A stretch of 64,000 bases of DNA from Latrodectus hesperus (GCA_037975125.1 CM075853.1:74856109-74920108); one strand, 5' to 3'. Numbered from the stretch's first letter, positions 41,812 to 58,970 are shown. The notes: generated from the letters alone by a model not told the origin. Numbers and translations are program-made.

Positions 41812-44167
41812 AGAATAAGAGGAAATTTATTTGGATTGATTTTGTATTTTTCTATATTACTGACTTCTGATCTGGCATGTGTAGATCACATGTAAAGGAT
41901 ATAATGACGGAAATCATATTTTCATTGATTACATATGTAGGAACGTGGTAATCAATGGGAAATAATCAATGAAGAAAGAGTATGTAAAAAAAGAATTTAA
42001 AGTTGTCTGAGCTGTTGGATATCGATACTAAATTTCATAATCAATACTTTTAAAAATGGCTAATGCATGAAGTTTTATTTTTGTTGAATTATTGTAATTG
42101 CAAATTCAATGGACAGTGCGAAATTAAAACAATGCATTGAACTCAACAGAATAACATTTTAAAAGATTTTCAAATAAATAATTTTCAACTTTGTATTGAA
42201 AGAATTTTTAATCCAGTTTCCATAGCATAAATTTAAAGTTAATTTGTAATAACTCGCAATTTTCATTGTTTTCTTATTTTCTAGTTACTGTGATTATCTT
42301 ATTTTTCATTTAGCAATTACTAAAATTTATTTGATCATTTTCCATGCTTATATTTTTATACATAAATAGATTTTCTAGCTAGAACTGGGTTTAAAACTAG
42401 ATTAAGCTTAGCGAATGAAAGCTACAGTAATATTCTTTGAAGATCCACAGTAAAGAAATATAATCCTTCTAAAAGGATTTTTTTATAGAAACACACGGTC
42501 ATCTTCTGGAATCCATTATTTACTTCAATGGGAAGATTTATTTCATCACAAATATAAACGAAATGTTTGATTTTTTTTAATTGTTACGATGAATATAAAC
42601 ACAATCCAGCACATTTATTGAAAATACTTTGTTTAACGAGTCATAATAAAATATATAAGCTGTAATCACATAGAAATACTATTTAATAGCAATAAAATGC
42701 AAATACTGTATTTCATTGTACATATTGTATTTCGTAATTACTAAAATATGGTCTCTTTTTACTAATTAATAAACAAAACTTTTAATATATTTTTATATAT
42801 GAAAATATAAGAAAAAAATAAGTAATCACAAAAGAAATTATTATTGTCAAACAATTAATCTATATTTTATATTGGTTAGAGTTTCCACTTATTAGAATTA
42901 AAGTATTTGAACTATTTGAAAAAATTGTTTTCCAATTACTCAATTAAAATTAGAATTACTACACAAATTTAAAATATCATTTTCATTTGCCTAATTAATA
43001 TAAGTCATAACCTTGAAATATACATAGTTAAGAATTAGATAATTATGTAGTCGGAAAAGTGACAAAGAATGCTTAAAATTAAGCTGCAGCAACATTTAAA
43101 TCATGGGTATATTTCGAAATTATAGAATGATTAGAACGAGTTAAATGCGTTCTTACTCCATTACAAATGTAAGGCTATTCACTTTTATGAACTATCTCAC
43201 TATCACAACATTAACATACCACATTCATTTAGTATATCTTCTATCTATATAAAACATCAAGGTAATGAAAGTGTTGAAAATCAAAAGTGAGAATAAAAAC
43301 AACAAACGTTTTGACGAGTGAATTATTTTATATATTTGAAACTGCTCATCCACAAACACAAATATATCAAAAGCTTAGCTCAACAATTATTTAAATAAAT
43401 TATTTTGAATTAAATTTCATTCTCTCTCAAATTTTCTGTATAAAGAATTTTAGGTAATAATTTAATAATATAATAAATTTATTAAAAGTGAGTTTGGTAA
43501 TAAAATTATATGAAACAACTAATTTATATAGAAATAATGAAAGATAAGCTGAGTGAATAAAAAAAGATAAACTATCATACAAATGACATATTGTGAATAG
43601 TAAATGTATGTTTATACTTATAGATTGTGGCAAATTGTGTTGGATGGTATTTGTATTCATTTTGGCGACATTGGCGACATCTCAGAATTTTTGTCCTTTA
43701 GATAGTTGCATTTTAAATGCAAAACTCAATTTCTTACAAATTTCAGAAACTTTTCCCCCGCTCATAGTTTTTTAACGCCATTTCCTTGCTGAAGAACTTA
43801 ACAGTTTTCTTTTATTTTTAGTTTCCGCTAATGATATGAAATATTTTCAAAAATATGAAAAGGATAAAAAGTGTGAACCTAAAGATATAACTTTCATCCA
43901 ATGATATTATCAATGTGAATGCCCTTTGAATATAACATCTCATTATTTGAAATTTTCAAAAAATATTAACTCTTAATTATTGTGTTGAACACGTAAAAAT
44001 TTTAAACAAGAGCAAAATTTCTATTTATTAAATATTTTATGTATTTTAAAACGTAAGATCATTTGAATGATAGGAGAAGGAATATGTAAAAAATTGTGAG
44101 TTCTTTGCTAGCGTATTATCAAGGAAACCAAAATAATTTTGGGTACAAAATAATTAATAATTATTAA

Positions 44168-44295
<128 letters not shown>

Positions 44296-44602
44296 AGATA
44301 TTATAGCAACAAATGCTACTATATTATGAAACAGAAGGAAGTACTGTATCTTCTGAGAATAATATAACCAATAAAAATTAAGAAAAGATAAAAGCAAATG
44401 CATCAACTTGGTTTTTAAAAAAGTTTTTTACGAAAAAATTAAAAAATGTTTCAATATTAAAATCGTGGTTGATAAATGAATCATTTGAATACAAATAATG
44501 AAATAATTCATTTTAATCATTTTAAAGAATGTTATACATTTTATTATACATTTTTAAATGTGCTTATTTCGAAAAAAAAAAAAAAAAACAATTGTCATTT
44601 AC

Positions 44603-44750
44603 CTTAAGTCAATTTGGGGCTCAAATGTTTGTTTGTCTTTCAGCCAGGTTATTTGTAATGGGCGATCTCCGATAGCTTCACATATCAATTTGGCATCCTC
44701 CCCTTTACGGACACTTTCCGCGCGAAATTTACTTTTGAAATGGGCAGCCA
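44603..44750 (-). CDS. Dscam: Exon: first half of Ig domain like Dscam1 Ig9
   Basis: The exon is 148 nt, acceptor ATTTTTATAG and donor AAG|GTAAAT, entering in phase 1 and leaving in phase 2. It encodes VAAHFKSKFRAESVRKGED, then KLICEAIGDRP with the first cysteine and LQITWLKD with the tryptophan. The RKGE and GDRPLQITW blocks are highly typical of Dscam Ig9. The following exon supplies the third base of the arginine codon (AG+A), giving ...DLR then YELTE. Confidence 0.92.
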
Positions 44751-45917
44751 CTATAAAAATATGTAACAATAATATTATAACCGAAATGGGCACAAACGAT
44801 ATATTGTTTAAATATTCTGTTGGATTTTAATAATACAGGTATATAAACTGGATTTTACTCTCCACTGTTTTATAATTATATTTATATTTTTTATGACATA
44901 ATATCTGACAGTTTGACATTTTCAAAATGGTACATTTTATGAAGTGTTCTTCGTATTTTGCACTTGTTTGAACGCAAAATTTATATTTGATAATAATTTA
45001 AAATTACGGGGAAATATAAGATTTTTCTTGGTTTTATAGGCATTCGTGTAAGAAAAAAATATAGTATTTATCATGGATTTATGCTAATTTATTCAGCTTA
45101 TTCCGGGGATGTCTTGATAAGGAAAACAATTCCAGGATAGTTTAGTGTAAGAACGTTCACTTGAAAGCAATATTAATGATGAAATTAAGCTGTTCTTTTA
45201 CTATGTTTAACATAAAAAATTTACATAAAGCATATTTTATTTTTTAAAGGAATTAAACATGTACAAGAAAGTCTGCAATAGTTAACTTAAAAGTAACTGC
45301 TCCCGGTTCAACATAAAATATTTCGATAAGGTGAAGCATCTAGAACTCAGTATCGAGGAAGATATAATTATATTGCTCTTTTTAATTGTAGAGTAGGAAA
45401 TAATGTAATATTTTGATTTACAATAGAAGGAATAATCTAAATGCTATTTTCATTTTTTGCACTATTTAATGCGTTACTTTTGTTATGTCGGAATAAAATT
45501 TTGCTTTCTCTCAAACTGAGATTCAAAAATTATTCTAAATACCTTTGAGTAAAAATTATTCTTGCTATAGATATACTTCATAAAGGCTTAAATAGCTACA
45601 TATTTCTTAATGAAAAAAGGAAATTTGCTTAACAATCATGTATGCATATTAAACATGATATTTAATAATCAAAACAGCTTTAAAATGAAAATTAGCTTTT
45701 TATTATCTTTATCCATAAACTATATGTATTATTCTGTTTATATAATATTTTAAAATGATTGATATTTTAAAATTATATTTATTATTCTGTTTACATAATA
45801 TTTTAAAATGAAAGTTTTTTTTTGGATATTTTATATCAGCAAAACATGGAAATAAATATTTAAGCCAATTATTTCCTAGAAATGAGTAAATATTTGAATA
45901 ATTGATATTCTAAATAC
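44751..45917. other. 1.17-kb intron between Ig8 and Ig9
   Basis: It contains a duplicated segment of about 35 bp starting TATTATTCTGTTTA near 45727 and again near 45780. Nothing else is recognised. Confidence 0.8.
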
Positions 45918-46091
45918 CATGAACCGAAAGTGTGATGACTTTACTGAGGCCCTGTCCGATGCCATTGGTGGCTTGGCATAAGAAATGGCCGTTGTCGCTT
46001 TCCTCCACACTGTGGATAACAAGAGAACCATTTTCAAACACGTGGAGTCTGGAACTGCTGCTGATTGGACGAAACTCTGATGCCACATCCC
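45918..46091 (-). CDS. Dscam: Exon: second half of Ig domain like Dscam1 Ig8
   Basis: The exon is 174 nt, acceptor TTATTATAAG and donor G|GTATTT, phase 1 at both sides, so it could be skipped without a frameshift. It encodes GDVASEFRP, a strand-rich middle (LHVFENGSLVIHSV), and DNGHFLCQATNGIG with the second Ig cysteine. CQATNGIGQGLS is the typical end of Dscam Ig8. A longer open frame on this strand (starting at 46088) is another reading frame and not the product. A very long (TG)n tract on the transcribed strand lies about 170 nt upstream of the acceptor. Confidence 0.92.
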
Positions 46092-48222
<2,131 letters not shown>

Positions 48223-48342
48223 CTTCTGCTTTCGTCCAACGAATTCTTGGGATAGGAAAACCATCCGCCTGGCAGTCGACTACCGCAGACCGAGATTTGG
48301 TGACGCTGGTATCACTGGGTTCAATCCTCCATCTTGGTGGAA
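48223..48342 (-). CDS. Dscam: Exon: first half of Ig domain like Dscam1 Ig8
   Basis: The exon is 120 nt, acceptor TTTGTTAG and donor G|GTAAGG, phase 1 at both sides. It encodes VPPRWRIEPSDTSV, then VVDCQADGFP with the first Ig cysteine, and IRWTKAE with the core tryptophan. VPPRW followed by EP is the characteristic start of Dscam Ig8. G from the Ig7 exon completes the valine codon (G+TT), so the junction is in frame. The exon is too short to appear as a long open frame and was found from its splice sites and domain continuity. Confidence 0.92.
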
Positions 48343-49989
48343 CTAACAAATAAATGAGAAACACTCTGATAAAAATGACACTCTTTAAAAACTATGGTGC
48401 TGCTTGATTTTGATAGCTTCCGTTGTAAAATGAAACAAAATTATCTCCTAGTTAGAACTATTTGGTTATAGATAGTAGCTTGCTTGCCCACAATCACTTT
48501 TCATATAGCATAAATAATGTTTTCGGTAAGTTTTTTAAAATATGAATTATGTAAGATATGACTTTAATTGATGAAAAGTCATTTTTGTTTTTTATTTTTT
48601 CCGTTGGACCTAAATGTATTTTTAATTATATATAATTTTTATTTCCTGTCCGTTTATGCATATTCAGTTGAGAAGTAATGCATCTTTTTGTTGGGAAAAA
48701 GAAAAGCAGTGTCCTCATTCCTAAGTAAATTAAAATTTGTCAAAACTTTAATATGCATGTAGATCTATGATATAACTGCATTTTTTACTAACCTATGTAA
48801 TTTAAATATAATGAACAAGGTTATATGAACATGAATTTTTATTCAAATATTGATACATTCATTAAATATTAAAATAAAGCTTCATTAAGGAGAATTTAAG
48901 AAAGTTAACAATTCTTAAATCAAGATACTTTATATTGATTGCTTTTAAAAAATGAAGACTACAAAATGTTATGATGGAGCTTACAAATTATTCTCCTAAG
49001 TATCTAATTTTCATTTCAAAAGAAGGAAGGAATTATAGTGATTAAATATAATCATCAGAAAATTTTCCTTCACCATTAGTACAGATATTTGTTTAAAAAA
49101 ATTGAATTTTGCATTTAGCAAATTTTTTATTTGATTTAAATGTAAATAAATAATAGACGTCTGAATATAAAGGAAAATACTGACTTTTATATAAGAATAA
49201 AGTTTTTTGCTTATAATTTTATTCCGAAAAATTAAAAATTTCATGTAAATGCTTATTAAAGGTATATTATGCTAACAATTTTTAATCTTTCTTAAATTTT
49301 ATGATCTAAGATGCAATAAAATTAATTTTTAACGTGTTTTACGATTTATATATTGAGCTGTTTTTTATCTATCAGATTTACACATTTCCATAAAAATATA
49401 TTAACTCATAAAAAATAGAAGCGAAAATATGAAAAAAATAAAAGTCTATATTTTATTTATAATAGTCTATTTCAATCATTAAATAATATTTAATTTAAAA
49501 ATGCTAATTAAATCGAAATATATGAGTAAATACTGTTTTTTTTAATTATAAACTATTTATAAAATGTTTTAGAAAACTTCATACTCAAAATATTAATACC
49601 ATTTGTAGTGAGAATAAATATATTGATTATTTTGCATATTATTTGAGTAAATTATTTTGTTTGAAATTGCAGTTTATGATAAAAAGAAAAAAACACATTT
49701 CTCTTATCATGCATTCAAATTATGACAGAATGTAGTCACGACAAAATTTATACAGGATACAAAAAAATTAAAGTTTATTTTCTCAACTAGCATTTTATGG
49801 AAGAATACTACAAGTAGAAAACGAGATAAAGGGGAATAAATTACACTTAAATGAATACAAATCTCAATCAAAATACATTTAAATATAAGCAAATACAAGC
49901 ATAGAAATGATTCCAATATATAATTAAAATATAAAATGTTTTATGTAACTGTAGATAAGTGTTAGAAATATTTCCTCTAATATCCTAGG

Positions 49990-50480
49990 TATTAAAATTA
50001 AATTGACAGTCTGATTTGCTAAGATCACTTTCTTATTTGATTAATTGGATTCCAAGTCAGAAGTTTAATCTGTCGCTGAATATAAATTGTGCGTGAATAT
50101 TGATGAACGAGGGGAATTTGTACTTTGCTCCATGCATGCACAGAGAGGAAAGGATTAATCTTTTCGGGGAATTTATCTCAATTTAATATGACTCCCCCTC
50201 TCCTTGGCGTTCGTCTCCCCCAAGAAGCAGTTATTGAGTATTTATGGCAACTGGTGGCTGTTTGGTGGCTTGTGATCTCCAAGGATTGATGTAATGATGC
50301 ACATTAAATGGATGTATGAATGTGTTGCTTCTATAAGGAATGTATCGAGTGTGAAACATAGATCTTAATTATTCACTTAGCACTTCATGGGCAGCTGAAA
50401 GGAAATATTCTTCATTACCACTGAGGATATCAAATATATTGCAGTAAGGGCAAATGTGCTTTGTTATTGGGTGTTCTTCT
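49990..50480. other. Sequence-complex intronic segment, possible conserved non-coding element
   Basis: The block has above-average GC, including CCCCCTCTCCTTGGCG and CTCCCCCAAGAAGCAG. It contains no open frame of note and no repeat features. In sDscam genes promoters lie in front of 5' cassettes, so a regulatory role is conceivable but unproven. Confidence 0.3.
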
Positions 50481-51004
50481 GTGTCTAAGGAAATACTCTC
50501 AGTATTTATCTCAAAATATTCAGTTATAAGTGTGGGTAATTATTTGAAGAATTTTTAATTTCAGAGGTACACACACATATTTATTCAATATTTAAGAAAA
50601 ATTTTCAATTTATATATTTATTCTTTCTGATAAAATTTGGTGATTTAGTAATAGTTTATTACATAATCCCCCAGATAGAATTAAGAATAATTATTTAACT
50701 ATTTATTTTCAGTTTAGTCAACAATTTTTTCTAAGGTGGTTACTTTTTTCAACAATTATCCCCTTAATGCTTTATTTACAATAAAAATTTCTATGCCTTC
50801 AGTAAATTTGTTAATTATGGACTTCAGGAATCTGCATAAGTTATTTTAGGCATTGATGTAATTGTTTAGACGATTGTTGCGTAATAAATATTTTATAAAA
50901 AATTTATCAAACTTAATAGTTTTTTTTTCAATTTTTAGGTTTTATATCTTACTACAAACAAAATCTTAGTTAATTAATATTTGTTATTAGTAATTATTGT
51001 AATA

Positions 51005-51275
51005 GCCCGGTGGCTTAGTTGCAGCGTTTCACGCTCCCATGACATAGGTCCGATCTTCGGGCTGGGAAAGGTTGACTCAGCCTTTCATCCCTTCAGTGAG
51101 TTGATTAACTGAGTACCAAGCATGCTTAGGAACTAAACACTGGGAGTTCGCGTTAGGCTGACCACCTAATCGGTATATATATACTTCGCACCCCAGGGCC
51201 CTCGGTCATGAAAACAGTTATAGGCACTGTAGGCCTTGGCCCACATGGCTGTCGTGCCATGGAGTTAAGTTATTG
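51005..51275 (+). mobile_element. tRNA-derived SINE (family A), near full length
   Basis: The head GCCCGGTGGCTTAGTTG carries an A-box-like TGGCTTAGTTG. The 5' GCCCG can pair with CGGGC at 51058-51062, as in a tRNA acceptor stem, and a weak B box (GGTCCGATCTT) lies in between. The tRNA-like part is only about 58 nt, so the source tRNA has lost some bases. The body (51063-51265) contains GTTGACTCAGCCTTTC and GGCCTTGGCCCACATGGC and ends in a TTATTGTTATAA-like tail. Part of the body recurs on the opposite strand at 53294-53396. Confidence 0.8.
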
Positions 51276-51339
51276 TTATAATTTTAAAAACAAATATTGA
51301 ATTCATATAGTTTATTACGTGTTTATACTTATATACTGT

Positions 51340-51475
<136 letters not shown>

Positions 51476-53293
51476 TAAATAAAAAAGCTCAATTTTAAGA
51501 AATTTATATTCAAAAAGAGTTATGTGAAAAATAATTTCGTTGTCGCGCATAATGATGATTTCATTGATAAACATTAATTTAATTCAGAATTTTTAATTTT
51601 CTATTTTTTCCTTTACTTTAGCTACCTCTCTAATTGCTATTTTAGCTTATTTTGCAACTTGAGTCTCGTAAAATAATAAAATTATTTATGAGGTAAAAAA
51701 TTACAGTTATAATTTCGAAATCACCATGCCAATTAACGGATGTTATGTTTAACTTATCTTCGTGTCAGAATTTAATAAGAAACAATTACCTTAAACATTT
51801 AAAATTTTGTTTAGTATAACATCTGTATAGTTTTATGCGTGATCGTCATTTTATATACATAGTAAGTAAATCAAGCAAAAGATGATAAAGTTTAAAACAT
51901 CATAATTTATTGACAGAATTTTATTTTTTATTTTATTTATTTATTATTTATTTTTTTATTTATTTATTTTTATGTTGTTGTTTCCATTATTATCCCGATT
52001 GAATTAAAAGTAACATGTAATGTTCAACGCGCACAAAATACAGATTTATTTTCTTGGTGCTGCCATCTATCAATCAAAACAAGAAATAAAACCAGATTTT
52101 ATATTATATTACAATAGATATAAACTTTTTGAAGTATATATGAATTTAAAATAAGTGTATTTTGTTTTTCATTGTAATCTTTCTAAGACAATAAATTCTA
52201 AGGTAGACATGATTGGAATGCTCTATTTTGAAAAAACTGTAGTTTTTTCCTAAAATTATTGAATTTTAATACAGTAATAAAATATTGATTACTAAAATAA
52301 AATAAAATAGTCCAACTACACTAAAATTCTAAAATAATCATGTTTTGAAAATATTTTACTTACACTATTGTGTAAATAAAACCTTTTCAAAACTTAAATA
52401 TCTACTTATCAAACAAATCAGAATAATAAAAGTATATTTGTGAATTGTCACAATTATTCATAATATTTTCATAATCACAATAATTTTATTTTTTTTATAC
52501 TTAATTTCAAATACGTTTCATATTATCAAAAGATTTAATTTTCATATGTGTGATATGAAATTTTCAAAAGTTCTCTCCTTGCATTTTCTATATTTTAAGA
52601 CCATCATATAATTTAATTATATTTTAAAATTCAGTTTTAAATTTTGAAATTGCTGAAATTTCTGTTAACTTTACGTATCAAATTTTGCATATAATCTTAT
52701 AGCATGTGACATTAAATTTTCTTTATTAACTATATCAAGTTTATTTTTGTAAATGTCAATTATTGTAAATGTCAATAAAAATATAATGTCAATATGTCAA
52801 TTATATTTTTATTGTTTACATTATATTCCTAATAGTAAATGAATTGCAAATAACCTGCCCGCTGAAAGCTGTTGTAAGTCAATTGAACATTCTTGGCAAA
52901 ATGTAATTATGGAGGTCTATTTACAGGTAATGGTTTACATTTATGTGTCACAAAGAAAGAAACCTGGAACTGAAACCTCTAACTGAGATATCAGAACTGC
53001 TTATTTTCATTGCATTTTGAAAGGCTGACACTCAAAAGAAATTAAATAATGATCTAGGTTGGTTTCATAGGTCTCTAAGAAAGAGGTAATTTAACTGAGA
53101 TCTCTCTCTCGCTCTCTCTATTAATTACAGTTTAGTCCGAATGACTATAAGCAGTTTCACCCGATGATGAATCAAACCAATGAATTGTAGAATAGAAGTG
53201 TAAATATTGGATGAGAACTAGAACAATTCAACGATGCAGTATAAATATTCATTTCAATAAAATATCTGGATTATATCTAAATTTTCTATGTGG

Positions 53294-53396
53294 CGATTAG
53301 GTGGTTAGCCAAACATGAAATCCCATGTGCTTGGTACTCAGTTTATCGACCCACTGAAGGAAAGAAAGGCTGAGTCAACATTGTCCAGCTCAAGGA
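53294..53396 (-). mobile_element. Partial SINE copy (family A)
   Basis: Read on the minus strand, GTTGACTCAGCCTTTCTTTC, CTGAGTACCAAGCA and AACCACCTAATCG match the body of the SINE at 51005-51275 in the same order. An internal stretch is shorter. The tRNA-like head and the 3' third are missing. Confidence 0.8.
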
Positions 53397-53639
53397 TATG
53401 CTGTGACATATAATCATGTAAAATAGACCATGAAAAATGTACTTAAATTCAAAGACTATACATTAAGTTTCTCACACAAGCAATTTATTTGAATTTTATA
53501 TTTTGTTGGAAAGCATTTGATAGTTATGCAAAAAATATAAATGCTTCTTGTGATTGATAGATTACAAACTTCTGATTTTAATAAGGAACTAATTGCAGCT
53601 TATTGGGATTTTAATTTATTGTAATCTAAATATTACCGC

Positions 53640-54530
53640 TCGCATCTTTCGTACTCCAATGGTTTTCGGCAGAATATGGAATTAATGTATTCAGAATGAT
53701 CATGAGGAATTCTGTTCTAGAACGTAATGATTGGCTATCACTAACAATCGGAAAGACTGACATGTTACCTCCTCTTAAAGGTTTACGGATTCTGAGTCAA
53801 GTAATAGAGTTGTTTGTAAGAAATTAAATGCTGAAATTCGATTAATTGCTTGATTAATGCTAGATTAATTGTAGCAGCCTGGACTATTAGCTCAGTGACC
53901 GATTCGACTACCCTTGACATTACACCACAGATAAAAATATCTTCAGTGATGCTATGAAAGATGAAATTGGAAGAAGACGTGATTTTACATGAATATTTAG
54001 CTGTTTATAACATCATGGCGTGTTATTCGTGCTTTGCAGAATCCTGGAGGATGTTCATTCGACACTGACAAACTGGTTAATCACTAGGTGTGAATGTTTG
54101 GCTTGATGCCTGGTGTGAATGTTTAGTTTGCTATCAGATATATTAATTAGATTGACTCTTTAATTTTTGTTTGCATTGGCAAAATTTTGAACAATGACCT
54201 GCATTTCTATTGAGTTAAAACCAATGACTTTTTTCCTTCCTGCATCGCAAAAGACTGCTTTTCTCTAAGATAATATATGACTGAAACATATACGAACATA
54301 CCTTGATCAAGAAAATATTAGGATGCAACATTGTTCAGTTACACTCTTCAGATTTTTTCCTACCAGAAAAAGTTTGGTGGATGATTCTCAAGAGAATAGT
54401 TAGTAATCATCTCTCAGTCATTACGGTAAGTGATCTATTGTATGTTGAATAATGATTCGAAAGCTGTATTTGTATATGCCATCCAATTTATGTCTGTCTG
54501 TATGATGAGATGAATAAATGCCGTTATTGC
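53640..54530. other. Sequence-complex intronic stretch, no gene recognised
   Basis: It is more mixed in base composition than its flanks. It contains a small direct duplication of GGTGTGAATGTTT at 54087 and 54112. No frame, terminal repeat or known element was recognised. Confidence 0.3.
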
Positions 54531-56824
54531 TGCTAAAATTATTATGGGTACCGATTTCTTAAAATTTCTATTTTTTACATTTTTTTTTATTTTTAATAAA
54601 ATATATTTGTTTCATATTTTTGATTTTTGTTTTTTCTTTAGATAGACATTTTATGACTATTAGAGCAGTTAATTTTTACAAAAATGTACTTCGTTTCAGG
54701 ATTGCATAATAATGCTCTAACTTGCCAAATTTCTGAATGATTTTTGTATGATGTAAGGTAGGTTTGGTTTATGTAAGTAATTTAGAAAATCAAAGAGACT
54801 GCTGACAGAGAAATAGAAACAAATCCAAAAATGTACAGCTTATGTCACCAAATGTGTAAGTATTTTTAATTTTAATTATAAATTTAAAATTTCATACGAA
54901 TCATAGAGCTTTTGAATTTTAAGCAACAAAAAGAAAAGGGAATAAGTAATACAGGAACTAAATATGGTAAAATAAGAAATGTTTTATTTTACTTTATTAA
55001 ATGTTCCGGAATATTCAGGGAAAGATGGACGATTAATTGAATTAGAAAGTGCGATTCAATAATTACTCTTAGGGTATAGAAAATTTCAGGGCACCAAATA
55101 AACTCATCACGAAAAATTTTATTATTTTTATAAATTTTATATAAGTGCTTAGTAAAATTTTATAAATTTAATAAGTGCTCACTAATAAAATAAGAAAAGT
55201 TGCTGCTATCAAAAACCAATATTTCTAAACCAAATTATCGAATTTCATACAAACAATGAGCTTTTTTGAATTCAGGCATTAATTCTCTTGCACAAGGGTG
55301 AAATATTAGAAGTATATTCAAAATCATAATTAAAGCTAATAAAGGACATTTCATTTCAATACCACTTCTGGTAGTTTTTAAAAATTAAAAGTTTGTTTTT
55401 ATTAAACATTTTTGGTATTAAAATAACCATAATTTTAAAAATATTTTAAATAATTCTTAAACATTACGTAAATTAAAATTTTTAATAAAATAAATAAATA
55501 AAATATAAAAATGAATTACTTAAAATTTATCATTCATTCTTAATTAATAAAAATTTCATGTCCTTATAAATTGATAAAAATATTCTATAACTAAGATAAA
55601 ATTGAAAATGTCATCTTAGGCCAGCAAAATTTTCTTTTTAAAGAGAATTAAAGTTGTGAAAAAAATTTGTTTTTAACAAATATAATCGATAAATTTTGTT
55701 AAGAAGACGTTTCATTTTCAGTTCACCATTTCTGTTATTTTGAAATTAGTTTAGGGCTTAGTAATAAGGTTAAATGTTTCTATAGTAAAGACAGTATGGT
55801 AATTTAGCTTAGGTTGGTTTGTCATTGTATTCTAACTTATATTTTGTATATCTAATAAGCAGCATTACAATGAATTCTGGGAAATTTATATTTTAGTACA
55901 GTATTTTTATTTATTTTCGCGCAATGTCTTCTGTAGGAGTTTTAGTAAAAAGTTTCTTGATAGAAACATGCTATTTTAATCACTTAGTACCATTTAAGGA
56001 AAAGCTTCGTGGGAAAGCAATAAGCACTTCTGAAAAAGGTAATCTCGATGGAAGCATACATGGAGAAAGCTGAAACACAGCATCCATCTCTTGTTGTTTA
56101 TCAATGATCACTGCGTTGAATCAGATCAAAGCAGTCCTACTTTATGATTACAATGATCAAAGGTGTTTGAATAAAATAAAATATTTTATCTAAAATTATT
56201 CAGCTTATAAAATCAAAAAATATGTTCATTTTATTTTTGCCACCCTTCATATTTATCTTTGCATTGAACATTTACTAACATGATTTGAGGTAACTATACA
56301 ACAGCAGTTTTTGTCATCTTGATGTTTTTGATCTTTTTGAATTTTTAGCCACTTTATAATAAAGCTAAATATTTTAGTCATTATAGTTCTAATTGCTGAT
56401 AGAATAATTAAATCAAGCATGGCTTATTATTTACAAATATTATTAAAAAGAAATCCAATTTTGAAAAAATGATGAACATTATGACAACATTGAATATTTT
56501 CAAATAAGCAAATTAAAATTACTGTGCTTAATTTAATATTAAGTTAAACTAAAAGTTAATTTGAAATTCACGAAATTCAAATTACTTTTTGTGAATATTT
56601 GTCAAAATTTCTATTTAATAGTTTCAGCTCTGCAAAATTTCAAAAGTTACTCCTGAATAACTAAGGAAATTATTATGATAATAATTTAGTGAAATGTATG
56701 CATTTTAAGATTTGATAAAAAAAAGTTTTTCAATGTCATAAACGTTAAAAATGACAGTAAATAAGAAACATATTCGCTTATAATGGTAACGTGTAAAATA
56801 GTAAAGTGTAAATAAATATGGGAG

Positions 56825-57001
<177 letters not shown>

Positions 57002-58970
57002 AGGTGAGAAATTATTTTCAATATAAATGAAACAATTAATATTCATCATTAACTTTTTGTTGGTAATATCTTTACTAAATTAGCACTAATGTTTTTTGCC
57101 ACAGAAAAAAAAGCTGTGTTCACAACATTAATAAAAAAGGAGTAGATCAAGCGTTTTTTATATTTAATCATTTTTTATATTTAATACTTATGCATTTCGG
57201 ATATTTGATTTTGGTTTTTACAATTTTGAGAAGTATGAATATAGTTGATGAATAACGTAAAGTTATTTTTGTGTTCTGTTCATAAAAATTATTTTTTCAT
57301 AGTGCTCTATAATGTGAAAAGAATAAATTTGATAACCCTATTTTAAAAGGAATTTTAAGTGAAACTAATTTGCTTCCTATTTTTTTATTTAAAAAATTTA
57401 AATCAGCGTTTTTAAAAAATCGCAATTTTAGTAAGATTTGATTACACTATTAATAATTAAAATCTTTTCTGAATATTAAATATTAGATTTACAGAGACGT
57501 ATGTAAAGTTTTTCAATAATGACTGAACTAAAAAATAATCTTTTTTATGCAAGATAATATATCGTTTTGAGGAATTTTCCTCGCCTTATAAAAACATGAA
57601 GTGTAGACGAACATGCGAAACGCACAATTAGAGTTTTTGACATCAGATTTAATTACACATTTTATTAAATACATCCTATCAACATAAATTGCGTATCATT
57701 TAAAAAATATGATTTTTCTTTTTATACTTAAAGAAGATCTATTAATCGAAAAAAAGTTTTCATACAAACAAGAAATTACTTATTGATTAATCCACAATAT
57801 ATCATGAGCAAAGTAAATGATGCTAATAATCTTCATGCAATTACAAATGAGTGAAACATTGCCCAAACAAAGCCTTTATTGATTATTTTCCAAAGGAATC
57901 TGAATTAATCCTTAGATTAATAAATATTTAATAAGAATCCGAGAAAGCATATTATGAACAATGCATACATTTATATTACTTTTATACAAAAAATTTCGAA
58001 AAAAACTAATGGATGCACATTAATTTTAAATAAACATAAGAAGATTTCATTTTCGTTATGACGTATCATTGATTTATTGAATCCATATAGAAATTGATGT
58101 CTGGTAACAAAATAATAATAAATATAAATTCGGTTTAAATTTTATGAAGTTATTACGAATTTTTTATTTAAGTGTAAACCATTTTAGAGAATTGAACTTT
58201 TTATCCGTCTTTTTATATTGCATTGATAGAGCTGTCATAGTACATGAATTTTTATTTTCACTCACAGACTGACAGACAAATGAATATAGATAAAAATTAG
58301 AAGAAAAATGATAAATATGATAGATGTTCTAGTTAGAACATTTCTAAATTTGAAAGAAAGATTAATTTTGCCTTTTTCCATAAAAACTGTTCACATTTGA
58401 TGAATGAAACACATTTTTTACAAAAAATTAACTAAAATATATTAAAATGTTCATAGAATCTATCTATAATACTTATTTCATTAGTTAAAAGAAATCCAAA
58501 ATTATTTACTCTAACTCCTCACAAAATAAACGACAAAAATTTTGCAATACCTTTTTATGCCATAAAAAGAATTCTTCGTTCCTTATTAGGATTCTGTTTA
58601 AATAATGTCGAAGTTTCTTATCAGAGAAACATTGAAATGCTTCTTATTTATTCATTCACGAATTATGACGTCCGTGTATTTGCACATTTACCAATAAATT
58701 ATCAAATAGAAAACTCCTGACAAAAATAAACAATATCGTTTACTGATTAATGATGTTTTCAGCCCTAAAACTTGGCATTCTAATCCATTAAAGGTGCACA
58801 AATTCATCTTCAATATAAGGAAGTTTATTAATGAAACAAAGATTAAATATTGCAATAAAATTATTGCTCTCATTGTTTAAAAACTTTTGCAGCATTGTCA
58901 TCATTTACAATAAATGTGAGTATAATTAAGCAAACAAAATTCACTGATTTATAAAATTCTCCCAATATAT

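Noticed and set aside
45876..46088. Long frame starting at 46088 on the minus strand
   Set aside because: Wrong frame over a real exon; the Ig8 frame (ending CQATNGIGQGLS) is shifted and is the one that fits the splice phases.
53880..53930. tRNA-like boxes (TTAGCTCAGTGAC and GATTCGA)
   Set aside because: The spacing is far too short for a tRNA and no pairing arms are visible.
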